DNA from: Simmondsia chinensis
Lineage: Eukaryota; Streptophyta; Magnoliopsida; Caryophyllales; Simmondsiaceae
NCBI GenBank assembly: GCA_018398585.1
Contig: JAGTTD010000011.1
Span: 5,145,001 to 5,209,000 of the forward strand
DNA: 64,000 nucleotides
Direction: 5' to 3'
The position numbers and the translations under genes were made by a program. Below are positions 49,201 through 59,900 of the stretch, one piece after another. Below the pieces are notes generated by a model. It made no database searches. It was not told the DNA's origin and worked only from the letters and a program-made list of their open reading frames with translations. Within the stretch, counting starts at the first letter, position 1. Each line of letters starts with the position of its first letter.

Positions 49201-50460
49201 CTAGGATGACCTGGATTTGGAATAGTAGTTAAACGTAACTATCGCTTGTTTGCATGGGGAGCTTGGAAGGAGCTCTACATGGCTTAGCTTGTGGGTTTTG
49301 AGGAAACCCCGGAATGCTGGTCTGGGACATAAGCTCGGGTAGTCCTTTTATGGACTGTAGCTGTCCTCATGGCAAATGGGAAAAGTGGTTCCATGACTTC
49401 TTGGTAGAAGTAGGTAACTAGGTCAATTCATGATGAGTGCTTCTGTGTGAAAATTATGATTATTGATTCTATGTTATAGTTGTCTATATTGATGATATGT
49501 TGATAGCTAGTCATTGCATGCCTGGAAATTGTTGACCTCTGGAGTCTGTTAAACCAGATTAGATATGAAAAGACCTTGGTCCTGCTAAGTGGAATTAGAA
49601 ATGGAGTTTGGTAGTTGATCAAATGTTGAAAACGATAAACTTATCTCAGTCTAATTACTTAGAGAAGGTCATTCATAGGTTTAACATAACGGCGGCTAAG
49701 GTTAGAATTCACATAACAAGACAAATTTTCAGCAAATACCAAAATCTTAGGAATGAACAGGAGGTTGCTAACTAGAGCAACATTCCTTGGGCTAATGCCA
49801 TAGGGTCAATCATGTAGTCCATGACTTGTACCGGGCCTAACCGTAGCTTAACTAATTAGCGTGCTCTCTAGGTTCAGGTGAATTTAGGGAAGGAGCACAG
49901 GGATGGGGTTAAGTGGCTATTGGGATATATATATCTAGGGTAGTTTGATGGTAGGACTTACGTTTATGGGAACAGAAACCTAAGTCTCTTATCGTACACT
50001 GATGTCGATTTCGGTGGAGATCTGGTCGAAAGTCCAAGAGCTCCTACATGATCTCTTTGAGTGGCCGAGATTGTTAGTTGGAGATCCAAGGTCCAGTCAA
50101 TGACAGTGTGGTCAAATGACTGTAGTGGACTCCTGGAGCTAACGGATGCCATTAAAGAGGGAATTAGGCTAAGTAGACTTCTGGAGGAATTAAACTTAGG
50201 CCTAGAAATTCTAGGGATATATGGATAGCCATTCAGTGCTAGCATTTAGCAGGAACACTGTATTCCACGATAGGAGTATGCATCTAGCTGTCACGATGCA
50301 TTTCGTGATGGAACAGTTAGAGGACGATTGGGTAGAGTTGCTGAAAATTTGAACGGATGAAAGATCTGGCTGATATGAGAACTAAAGCCGTGCCCTTGAA
50401 CAAGTTAATGGGGTTCATTAAATTGGTTCAGGTCTCTTGTGTTTCAGAAGGAGAATCAGG
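46300..50460 (+). pseudogene. Copia gag-pol polyprotein, heavily degraded
   Basis: Fragments in Copia order, in shifting frames. Gag near 46318 (AAKLDIEK...TLWKIKTRAM). Gag-pre-integrase at 47300-47700 (DDVRHVPDLRRNLTSLGHLD; ELWHRHLRP). Integrase at 48037-48400 (GVAERMNGTLCDRAQCML, CGRVFGCAA). RT from 48950 (WQDALKAEMDSLVKHRTWSL), with the catalytic VYIDDMLIAS intact at about 49490. RNase H at 49980-50220 (LLSYTDVDFGGDL, SWRSKVQSMTVWS, LLEELNL) and a tail MRTKAVPLNK near 50375. Dozens of stops and frameshifts preclude activity. A purine-rich AAGGTGGAGAAT just before 50538 is the polypurine tract. Confidence 0.9.
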
Positions 50461-50537
50461 ACCAAAACCAAAATGTTTTGCCCCCTATTACTAGAGTGAG
50501 TCCAATAATTAGACTAATTAGTAACAAGGTGGAGAAT

Positions 50538-51724
50538 TGTTGGAATTTGGTTCCTAACTAGTCTAAACTATGTCCGAATACAATGGCCGAAGAGAGCTAA
50601 GCTATTAGTCGCCAACAGGTTTTGGCGAATAAAATGTAAAATACTTAAATGAGGAATTTTACTTAAATCAAAATGTGTTTTGTATTTAAGTAAAAATAAA
50701 TCAAGTAAAGATGATAAATTAAATTTAAGTATTTAGCCGATTTTTTTAAATAACAGAACGAAGCTTCCTTGGGAAGCTTCCCATTTTTCCTCCTCATCCA
50801 CGCCATGTGTCGCGTGGGGACTGGTGGGTCTAGCGGCTACATCTGGGCCCTTTATTTTTTTGGTGCCCTTGGACAGTTCAGATTTAAAGCACTTTGATAG
50901 GCTTTTGCCTATTTAAAGAGGGATTGAAGAGAGAGAAAAGTGGTGGTTCATTTTTTGGGCCCTTTTGGACCTGTTCTCTCTCTCTCTCTCCTCCATGTCC
51001 ATCTTCAACCTTTTTTTGGGGGTGTTCATAGGGTTTGCCCTAGGGGTTTATGGTGCCAAAACCTAGCCGGTAAGGGATGGAGCTCGCCGGTGCTGGGAAC
51101 CATGAAGGCGGATCGTCTCGAGGATCGGGGATCGTGATGGTATAGCAACTACCGGCTCGGAGTTGGTAAGTTTCTCTTACTCGTTCCTTTATTCTTTACT
51201 GATTCGGTTGTAAAGGGTTGTAAAAGGAGAGGTTTGTAACTAATAGCTTCGGTATTTGATGTGGAAAGCGCCTTGTAAAATTTACGCGGTTGTAAAGCTT
51301 AAATGATTAATAAAATAGAGCTCTCTAGTGGTAGGGGGACCATGGAGTAGGCCATTTAGGGCCGAACCACGTTAAAATTGTGTGTACTTTCTTTATTTAG
51401 TTATTGTCTTCTATTGTCGCATGTAATCTCGAATCAAAGCTTAGAGCCTCAGTTTGAAAGACCACCATTTACAAGATCCTAAAATAAACTAAGTTATTGT
51501 TGAAGTAAAAACCGGATTTAAAGATGATAACCTAAAAACAGTAAAGTTAAAACAATGGGTTTTGGAACTTAGGCTGTAAAGAGGTTAGGTTTTACTTGGA
51601 CAATATTAACTGAGCTAAAGGTTTTCTCAATCCAACTCTTAGAAGAGTGTAGAGACTCGCCGAGTGGTCTCACGTGCACAGTGATATCCAAGGGCTGGTT
51701 TAAGAACGTGAGAAAATCCCAACA
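50538..51724 (+). repeat. 3' LTR of the plus-strand Copia
   Basis: 1187 bp, colinear with the 5' LTR, with single-base changes and short indels (for example TTTATAAAGGGATTAAGAG against TTTAAAGAGGGATTGAAGAG). A 65-111 codon open frame in both LTRs is not conserved in frame and is not called. Confidence 0.9.
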
Positions 51725-51799
51725 AGGCGTAAGTATGAATATGTAGGTTGTTGTCTGCTATGTGACTTGTTATGCAAATAAAAATGGGTTTTATTTAAA

Positions 51800-52890
51800 A
51801 ACTTAGGTATACTTCCTCAATTCTTGAGAGCCATCAAAAGATCAAATCCTGATACAAAAAACTGTCGTTAGTTGTATCATAACTTTAGACCCTTTTGTCC
51901 ACTTTTTTGACAAAGCCTTTTGGTCATTCAGGGTAGCTATACAAGCATTTCAATATCGTCAATTTGTCATCTAATTCGATGGTACTCATCTTTATGGCTG
52001 GTATAAGGGAGTATTATTACTTTCTATTGCTTCTTATGCCAATAATTGGGTGTTTCTAATTGCATTTGCCCTCATAGAAGGAGAGAGTAATGCCAACTGG
52101 TCATGGTTCATGAAATGCTTAAAAAGGTATGTAATCGGAGATCATGAAATCTGTTTGATTTTGGACCGTCATGCTGGAATATTGAATGTAATAAACGGAA
52201 GAGATGCTTGAAAAGGCATGTAACAGGAGATTGAGAAATCTGTGTGATTTTGGATCATCACACTGGAATATTGAATATAATAAGTGGAAGAGATTAAAGT
52301 GAGCCAAATGACCATCATAGGATTTCTTCAAGACACCTTGCTTCTAATGTGATTATAAGGTTTCAAAACACAACCTTGAGAAATTTGACAAAATATGCTG
52401 CAAAACAAGCTCAAACGAGGAAATTCAACTCCACATTTGATAGAATCGGGGAGTTGAACATTGATGTCTGTAGATATTTTAGTCAAATTGATCTAAACAA
52501 GTGGGCCCTTTGACATGACCAAGGGAAACGTCATGACCTCATTACAACTAATACGGCTAAAGTCATGAATGATGTGTTAAAGGGAGTTTGTAACCTGACT
52601 GTCATTACACTTGTAGAGTTGACCTTCTATTGGTCAAATAAATGGTTTGTTTGAAGGCGAAGAATTGTGGGTCAACTTCTCACTCAAGAGAAAGCTTGTT
52701 GCCTAAAATCAATGAGGTATTCAAGTACAATAAGGCTAAGGCGCGATATTATTGCATTGAAGCATTTAATTACCAAAGGGGCATATATAAGGTCATCACT
52801 ACACGGGGTGATAAGATAGACAGAAAAGGAAGAATAAGTGTTAATTATTATCCTAGAAAAAAAAAGACTGGCTCCTATCAAAAACTTTAA
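51800..52890 (+). pseudogene. Second MuDR-type MULE transposase, eroded
   Basis: Fragments in shifting frames: LPQFLRAIKRSNPDT at about 51810, then FDGTHLYGWYKGVLLLSIAS near 51980 (first catalytic Asp present), WVFLIAFALIEGESNANWSW, FMKCLKRYVIG and ICLILDRHAGILNVI (second Asp), then at 52390-52640 TKYAAKQAQTRKF and TTNTAKVMNDVLKGVCNLTV..VELTFYW, the C-terminal part of MuDR transposases. The end (52642-52890) is out of frame. It differs clearly from the copy at 1379-3679. No terminal repeats were found; the 5' part is probably separated or lost at the Copia insertion at 51724. Confidence 0.85.
52115..52292 (+). repeat. 89-bp direct duplication inside the second transposase
   Basis: Units 52115-52203 and 52204-52292, each running ATGCTT..AAAAGG..ATGTAA..GGAGAT to AAGTGGAAGAG or AAACGGAAGAG. 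The duplicated part covers the codons around the second catalytic Asp, so the transposase frame is broken here independently of other damage. Confidence 0.85.
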
Positions 52891-53029
52891 CTGTATGTAT
52901 TATGTGTTCCCATGTTCTTGTCGTATGGCGCAGTAGAAATTATGACCCTTTGTCATTCATGAACTTGTATTATTCTTTTTCTATGTATTGTGATTCATAT
53001 GAATCTAAATTCAATCCAATTCCAAACAA

Positions 53030-53282
53030 GGGATATTGGGAGTAATATGATGGAGCTAAATTAATTCCTAACCACAGAATGAAGCGAAGCTAAAACCACC
53101 ACTCTCAAAACGAAGACAGAGTGAGATGGGTGAGAATGACGATACACTAAAGGTCACATGTGAGTTTTGTAAGGCAAAAGTCAAAATGTACAGACATGCA
53201 AGAAGAAAAAGGAGCACGAAGCTAGTTAGCAGCTAGTAATAATGAAACATAGGACGATAATATTTGTTTATGGATTTTCTAC

Positions 53283-53329
<47 letters not shown>

Positions 53330-53780
53330 CACAGACCCAATTGACTCCAGCGTCCTACGGCTATAAGCTTAGCATAAGAGTGCTGTCATATGGGACAGGG
53401 AGGTGACTTTGATGAAGACTAAAGGGATATTGGGAGTAATATGATGGAGCTAAATTAATTCCTAACCACAAAATGAAGCAAAGCTAAAATCACCCACTCT
53501 CAAAACGAAGACAAAGTGAGATGGGTGAGAATGACGATACACTAAATGTCACATGTGAGTTTTGTAAGGCAAAAGTCAAAATGTATTGACATGCAAGAAG
53601 AAAAAGAAGCACAAAGCTTAGTTAGCAGCTAGTAATAATGAAACATAGGACGATAATATTTGTTTATGCTTTTTCTATATATATATATATAGACCCAATC
53701 GACTCCAGCGTCCTACGGCTATAAGCTCAGCATAAGAGTGCTGCCATATGGGAAGGGGGGTGAATTTGATGAAGACTAAA
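53030..53780 (+). repeat. Tandem duplication of a 0.36-0.39-kb segment
   Basis: Unit 1 53030-53423 and unit 2 53424-53780 both run from GGGATATTGGGAGTAATATG to GATGAAGACTAAAG. The difference in length comes mainly from the microsatellite in unit 1 (53279-53330). A phrase ATGGGTGAGAATGACGATAC lies in both. Frames resembling part of a transposase or capsid protein (ATGTGAGTTTTGTAAGGC, coding CEFCKAK) are too short to assign. Confidence 0.88.
53279..53330. repeat. Microsatellite (TACA)n then (TA)n
   Basis: About seven TACA/CATA units run into about ten TA units. In the neighbouring duplicate the same position has only a short TA tract (about 53677-53690). Confidence 0.9.
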
Positions 53781-53929
53781 GTTTTTGAGCTTAATTCTTA
53801 CTTATAAAGAAACTATTTTTTGTTTGATTATTATTACAAAATGAGGCATTCTCACATGTTCGCACCATATCACAAGATTGTTAGGTGGTTAGGAGGTGGA
53901 TGATTGGATATTACAGTATGTTCGGTTTG

Positions 53930-54470
53930 TTAGACTTTTTATAGATCACGGTCTTATTAGTATGTCTTTAAGATCATCCTTTTATCACTACATTGGTTGA
54001 AACGCAGCGACAGGAGAGCCACACCTTTCACTTGACAATTAGGGAGGCAACAATTACTTTGCAAGATGTTGCTATCTTAATGGGGTTGAGGGTGGATGGA
54101 AATCCAGTCACATATACCAATGATGTGGGTTGGGCCGCATTGGCAAAGGAGCTACTTGGGGTTTAACTTACCTCTAATGTGGTGCGTGGCTCCTCTATTC
54201 AGATTTACTTGGCTTCGTCAGCACTTCTCCAACTTGCCTGCTGATGCCATAGGTATTTAGATCTAACATGCTGCCAGGCATATATTTTGACATTCGTCGA
54301 TGGCATTTGTTTGGGGACAAGAGGGACAACGAGATATAGCTCATATATCTCCGTGATTGAGATAAAGTGGCACATATAGTTAGGGAAGTGCAGCATTAAC
54401 TTTCATGTACCGACAACTATGTCAAGCATTAAGGTGAAGAGTATAAGAGATTGCTGGCCTTTGTGCTTTT
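53930..54470 (+). pseudogene. Plant mobile domain (PMD) pseudogene, plus strand
   Basis: Translated pieces in changing frames match the PMD ('aminotransferase-like', MAIL1-type) family: THTFHLTIREATITLQDVAI followed by LMGLRVDGNPVT at 54018-54110, GWAALAKELLGV to 54164, QIYLA..FSNLPADAIG near 54200-54250, then RHIF and ALTFMYRQLCQAL at about 54380-54430. Plant PMDs occur both in transposable elements and in a few host genes. Here stops and frameshifts abolish the frame. It follows the second MULE transposase within 1.1 kb, so it may belong to that element. Confidence 0.75.
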
Positions 54471-55203
54471 ATATAGATTTGTTATATATTCTGTTGGAAT
54501 AAGTGTCATAGAAAAACCCAATTATTTAGTTTTTTAAACATTAGATAAATAAAATTGTTCTATTTATTTATTGTCTGATTATATTTTAAGAGTCAAATAT
54601 GCATGTGATTGCTTTTCTAAAACGTTCCATGAGATGGACGTTGTCCAAGATGACATATCAGGTTTGGTTTAAGTGTCAATAAAATTGAACCACAGAAAGA
54701 CTTAGATCAAACTAGTGATATGTTGTCAAAGTATGTTTGTAGTCGATGATATATTTGGATAGCTTGTCTGGTAAGACCATAATATGATATTTTTTGATGA
54801 CATGTCTTGGTCATGTGGATATGGATACAAGAGTACTATGTTGGTGTTTTCAATAAGATTGGAACATTTAGCAGGACCATATGAGCTAGTTGTTTCTTTA
54901 ACTATAGTAGTTAATTAACTGCTATCTGGAAAATAGTCCGAACTTGTGCATGAAATGTTAATTGCTTTGATGCAATAAAATAATGAGGTTATTGAGTATA
55001 ACTAGGATCTTACGTTCGTTGGGCAATTGCATGAAGTGTGGCGGAAACAGATATTTTACTAGGAATTCACAATGTAAGATGTTCCCTGAGTTGATTCACA
55101 AATGTACCAACAGATTCTAGAATCTTTGGCCAGAATATTACATATGCTTGACATTTAAACTTAATACAGAAATTGTTTCTGTATTATAAATTGTTCGAGA
55201 AGG
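54471..55203. other. AT-rich interval, no gene
   Basis: No coding sequence. TGTTGGAATAAGTGTCATAG at about 54492 looks like an LTR start, but no partner LTR, PBS or PPT was found, so this is not called an LTR. The interval ends with CGAGAAGG (55196-55203), the left target duplication of the next element. Confidence 0.45.
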
Positions 55204-55405
55204 GAGCCATTGCCTGAAATGGCTTGGAAAAAAAAGTATTGCTCAAAATAGCATATTCTAAAAAATATTGCCTGTGATAGCTCCCATGTGGCATTTTTCA
55301 TTTTTTTAATTTTTTGAATTTTTTGAATTTTTTTTAAATTAAATACCTTCCCCTTGAGGGGAGGATTGACAAATCCCTGCATTACCCTATTATATATTTT
55401 TTAAA

Positions 55406-55437
<32 letters not shown>

Positions 55438-55788
55438 TGACCAAAAAAAAATTAAATATATTAATTATAATTTTATTAGTAAATTATGTTTAGCTTTATA
55501 ATATACGTTTTAGTTAAATTATGTATATAATTTATAATAAAATAAATATATTTAATTTATTCAATAATTTTATTTTAAAAATATATTAAAGCATAAAAAC
55601 CCCTGAAATTTGGATCAAAAAATAAAAAAAGTAAAAAGCCCTGCAATTTGTAGGGCTTTGTCAGTCCTCCCCTTAGGGGAAGATATTTAATTTTTAAAAA
55701 AATTAAAAAATTTTAAATATGAAAATTGCCACATTGGAGCTATCCCAGTCAATATTTTTATTTTCAAGCCATTTTAGGCAACGGCTCT
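55204..55788. mobile_element. Long-inverted-repeat (foldback/MULE-MITE) element
   Basis: About 200-bp arms in inverted orientation: left GAGCCATTGCCTGAAATGGC, ATAGCTCCCATGTGGCA, CTTCCCCTTGAGGGGAGGA; right, inverted, GAGCCGTTGCCTAAAATGGC, ATAGCTCCAATGTGGCA, CTTCCCCTAAGGGGAGGA. CGAGAAGG flanks both sides (55196-55203 and 55789-55796), an 8-bp duplication, or 9 bp with one mismatch. Long terminal arms plus an 8-9 bp duplication fit a non-autonomous Mutator-type element best; hAT is possible. The centre holds a (TA)n tract at about 55410-55437. No coding sequence. Confidence 0.8.
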
Positions 55789-56199
55789 CGAGAAGGAGGA
55801 TATCTAATAAAGGGATTAATTGTCAATAATAAAAGTTATTTGGGCAATTCTTGAGTGAATATATTTAATTCCAGAATGCAGTAAAATTTATTTAGTAGAC
55901 TTAAGTTTTATTAAATGGTAATCAATTGTTATCATGAGATGATAATCAGATTTGACCCATTTTGAGCTAGAGTTAGATTGTCCCTAAGATCCCTCCGCAA
56001 GCCTCAACTTAAGTACTATTGAAAATATTTAAAAAATAAATTAATGGGGTGAATTTTTTTTATGAGATAAATAAATTTTTATGCTAAATAAATATTCATG
56101 AGATGAATATCTAATATGATAAATTATATCGTATTTTTAAACAAAAAAAAAATTGGGTGAGAAATCAGGTCCCTATCAGCAGGCATCCGTGCTGGCCAA
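55789..56199. other. AT-rich interval, no gene seen
   Basis: Unique AT-rich sequence with no motif recognised. It ends at GGCCAATCTGG, the empty-site half of the Gypsy insertion; the other half is CGCTAACATGTGG at 62052. Confidence 0.5.
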
Positions 56200-56204
56200 T
56201 CTGG

Positions 56205-56915
56205 TGTCACGAGCCAAGACCGAATAACCCATTTTTTGCTTTTATTATTTTGTATCAAATATGTGATGTAAAATGTAATATTAATTAGTAGAAAAATAGT
56301 TTAAATTATGGGCATAGGTCCGGTTGCCCATGTGAAGTAGATTAGGCTAGATTACGTATTTTACAAGCAAGGATTAAGCATTAATTTAAATGTTTGCATG
56401 TCTATTTCCTTCATTCATTTGGCGATAAATTGATGGTTTTTTTTTTTTTGCAGGCGCTCCTGTACTTCAGGTTGGGGGTCCTCGGAAACAATCTCCTTTC
56501 CACTCGGAAGGGATATGGCTGCGTATATATACCCCTAGTACACCCTGCTTTTGCGGGAGCCGCGAGGCACCTGGATTGTTGTTGTTATTATTGTTGTTAT
56601 TGAAGGATTAAGCATTAATGTAATTGTGGGCTAGTGTAGGCTAGGAGGTGTGTAGGGGTGCCGGTTTGTTCCCCCTCCTCAAGCTCTATATAATGATTTG
56701 CAATCTTGTAATTTTGGATCATCAAATGAAAGTACAAAATTTCTCATTCTCTCTTTCCCTCTTCTCCAAACCATCACTCTCTCACTCTTCTTTCTACAAA
56801 AATTTCTCTTCTTTTCCTAACTTATTCTCTAATTTCTCTTCTTAATCTCTATCCTCTTTCTCTCTCTCGGTCTTTCTCCTAAATTAATTCGAGTCACGGA
56901 CTTAGGTTCGTGATA
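56205..56915 (+). repeat. 5' LTR of the Gypsy element, interrupted by a SINE
   Basis: Starts TGTCACGAGCCAAG and ends GGTTCGTGATA (CA at the other LTR's end is TA here). Without the SINE (56386-56602) and its second target copy it is about 477 bp, as the 3' LTR. CTCTATATAATGATTTGC at about 56684 is a likely TATA region, followed by a CT-rich leader. Confidence 0.93.
56386..56602 (+). mobile_element. SINE (TS/Au-like tail) inserted in the Gypsy 5' LTR
   Basis: 217 bp, flanked by a perfect 17-bp target duplication AAGGATTAAGCATTAAT (56369-56385 and 56603-56619). The 3' part has the AngioSINE-type region (GGCTGCGTATATATACCC, CCCTGCTTTTGCGGGAGCC, GGCACCTGG) and ends in a TTG-rich tail (TTGTTGTTATTATTGTTG), as TS-type SINEs do. 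The 5' part (56386-56450) ends in a 13-T run and is not a recognisable tRNA head, so the copy is rearranged or 5'-truncated. It is younger than the Gypsy insertion. Confidence 0.88.
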
Positions 56916-56918
56916 AAG

Positions 56919-56931
56919 TGGTATCAGAGTC
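56919..56931 (+). promoter_or_regulatory. Primer binding site of the Gypsy element
   Basis: TGGTATCAGAGTC, three bases after the LTR; initiator tRNA-Met type. Confidence 0.92.
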
Positions 56932-56968
56932 ATCATACGATCCGTTAAAGCTGGCCATCACAAGAAGT

Positions 56969-59900
56969 ATGTCTTCAACCGGACATACCGAGACCAACGA
57001 GTGGGTTGATGCCGTGGAAGGAAGGCAGGACCGCTTGGAAGATCTTATTGAGCAACAAAACCGAAATAGCACTGAGATGAAAGCCACCATGTAGAATATG
57101 GGGGAGGACATTAAGGCCCTAGCCAAAGCCGTTGGTCGGTTGGTCAAGGCCCAAGAAAAGAGACCCGAAATCGAGCCCATGGCACCAACCGTGGGTGCCC
57201 ATGAAGCCACCACCCAAGGAGGGTCCGGGAATTATCCTCGGATAGGGGATGGGATACTTTCGCCACTCGCATGCTCTTCGGAACTCAGAACCAACCGTGG
57301 CCTAACTCGGGTCATGGAAGAGAAAGACTATAGCCGAAGCAACCGAAGCAACCGTACATGGTCCAACCACACGCCAAGGCTTGAAATTCCAAAATTTGAA
57401 GGTACGAACCCGAGAGCATGGATTTGAAAATGTCTTAAATATTTTCGTTGGTATCAGGTTCCCGAGAATGAATGGGTATAATATGCCTCAAGCCATCTTC
57501 ACGAGCATGGGGACATATGGTACCATGCGCTTGAGCTTGGGCACCCCCGAATGACATGGCCATTTTTTATGAATGATCTTTGCAAACGTTTCGAGGATCG
57601 TTCACTTCAAGGTGTCATGGAGGAGTTTAGTAAAATGGCTCAAAATGGGCCGGTAGAAGACTATGTCATGAGATTGAAGAATTGAAGAGTTGGATGTTGA
57701 TCCACCATCCGACCCTAAGCGAGGCATACTTTGTCTCAAGTTTCATTAGTGGGCTCAAGCCCGCCATAAGAGCCTCCATCAAGGCTAGCCGCCCCACCGA
57801 TCTTAGTATGGCCTTTGAATAAGCCAAACTCCAATAAGGAGCCATAGCCGAAATCAAAAACTCCACCAAGCCAATCGCCCGGCCCAGCTTCAGTGTCAGG
57901 CCAATCTAGAGCAGCAGGATAGCACCCTCGGTCGCGCCCCAAGGCCCGGCTCAGTCCCAGGGTTCCGTGTCAAGGCCTAGTGGAGCCCGATCCGGTGCCG
58001 GCTCCTATACCGGGTCCAGCGCACCCAAGCGAGAGCCCGGCCGGTGCTACAAGTGCCTTGAGAAGTACTTTTCGGGGCACGTTTGCAAGAAAACATTACA
58101 AAGCATGGAGGGTGAAGAGGTTGAGAATGAAGAACACGAAGAAGACGTTGCGGTTGAAGAGGAGGCCAAAGGGGAAGAAAATGGGGCCATGGAAATTTCT
58201 CTCAATGAACTCTCGGGCCGAGTCATGCACAACACTTTGAGGTTGAAAGGACAAATCAAGAAACGAGAGGTAAACATCTTGATTGATAGTGGGTCTACCA
58301 ACAGTTTCCTCGATGCTCGCGTGGTTCGAAAACTACGACTCGAAACCGTGCCAACCATTGTCATGACCGTGACGGTGGCTAACGGGGAGAGCCTTGTTAG
58401 CTATCAAAAGTTCCCGGGCGTGAGATGGAAGGTCCAAGGCACAACATTCATTGATGACTTGAGGGTACTTAAACTCTGAGGCAATGACATGGTCCTTGGG
58501 GTAGATTGGCTCCAACGCTATGGGCCTGTGACATTCGACTTCACCAACCTTAAATTCGCATGCTACAAGGATGGCAAAGTAGTTCGGCTACAAGGCACAT
58601 TCGAGAGAGCTTCATTGCAATCCATTTCGGGCAAAGGCCTAACCAAATTCTTTAAGAAGGCCGGTCACATTATGGGCCATCTCTTTATGGCCACCACCGT
58701 GGAGGTTCTGGACGCCCAAGTCCATCCAGAAATAGAGCACATCCTATGCCGATATCAAGATGTCTTTGACACGCCATGGCCCCTTCCTCCGCCTCAGTCC
58801 CATGACCATCACATACCGACCCTGCCTGATGCCAAGCCCATGAACATCTGACCCTACCGGTACCCGCACGGACAAAAGAATGAGATCGACCAACAAGTCA
58901 AAGAGATGCTTGAGGCTTCCATAATCCAACCGAGCCACAGCCCGTTTGCATCACCGGGGCTCTTGGTCCTTAAAAAGGATGGGTCGTACCGATTTTATGT
59001 GGATTACCGACAATTGAACAAGATCACCGTAAAGGACAAGTTTCCAATACCGGTAATCAATGATTTGCTTGATGAGCTCAAAGGCGCCATAATTTTTTCC
59101 AAGATTGATCTCTGGGCCGGTTATCACCAAATCAGAGTCAGTGAGGAAGACCAACACAAGACCGCCTTCAAAACTCATCGAGGACACTATGAGTTCCGTG
59201 TTATGCCGTTCGAACTCACCAATGCACCCGCCTCCTTCCTAGCCCTCATGGATGAAGTCTTTAGACCATATCTCCGCAAGTTTGTGCTCGTGTTCCTTGA
59301 TGATATCTTGGTCTACAGTCCAGGCTTTCCAGCGCATCTTGTGCACTTGACTAAGGTGCTTGAGACCTTGCGCACACATTGCCTCTATGCCAAACAAAGT
59401 AAGTGCACTTTCAGCCAAGACCGGATTGAGTGTTTGGGACATGTGATCTCAAAAGAAGGGGTTGCAACCGATGAAGGCAAGATCGAAGCTATGAAGAAGT
59501 GGCAAAGTCCAACGAGTGTCGAGAGCCTTCGTGGGTTCTTGGGACTCACCGGGTACTATCGAAAGTTCATCCGAGGATACGGGACTATCAGCAAGCCGTT
59601 GACCAACCTCCTTAAAAAGGAGGGATTCCGTTGGAACGAGAAAGCCGAGCAAGCATTTGAGGCCTTGAAAAAGGCCATAACAACCGCCCCAGTCCTTGCA
59701 CTTCCGGATTTTTCCAAGCCTTTTGTACTTGAAACCGATGCTTGTGGGATAGGGATCGGTGCAGTTCTCTCACAAGAAGGCAGACCCATTGCCTACCTTG
59801 GCAAGGCCCTTAGCCCACGCCACCTTGGGCTTTCGGTCTACGAGAAGGAGCTTCTAGCAGTACTCATGGCCGTTGAGAAGTGGAGACATTATTTGATGGA

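Larger units (their letters stand above)
44963..51724 (+). mobile_element. Copia LTR retrotransposon, plus strand, inactive
   Basis: Whole element of 6.8 kb. LTRs start TGTTGGAATTTG and end CCCAACA. Flanks AGGCC (44958-44962) and AGGCG (51725-51729) are a probable 5-bp target duplication with one mismatch. Integrase precedes RT, so it is Copia. The two LTRs remain very similar over 1.18 kb although the interior is full of stops; the coding decay may thus predate this insertion or the copy may have moved in trans. Confidence 0.93.

Noticed and set aside
54490..56199. Possible solo LTR starting TGTTGGAATAAG
   Set aside because: No matching end, target duplication or second copy in the window.
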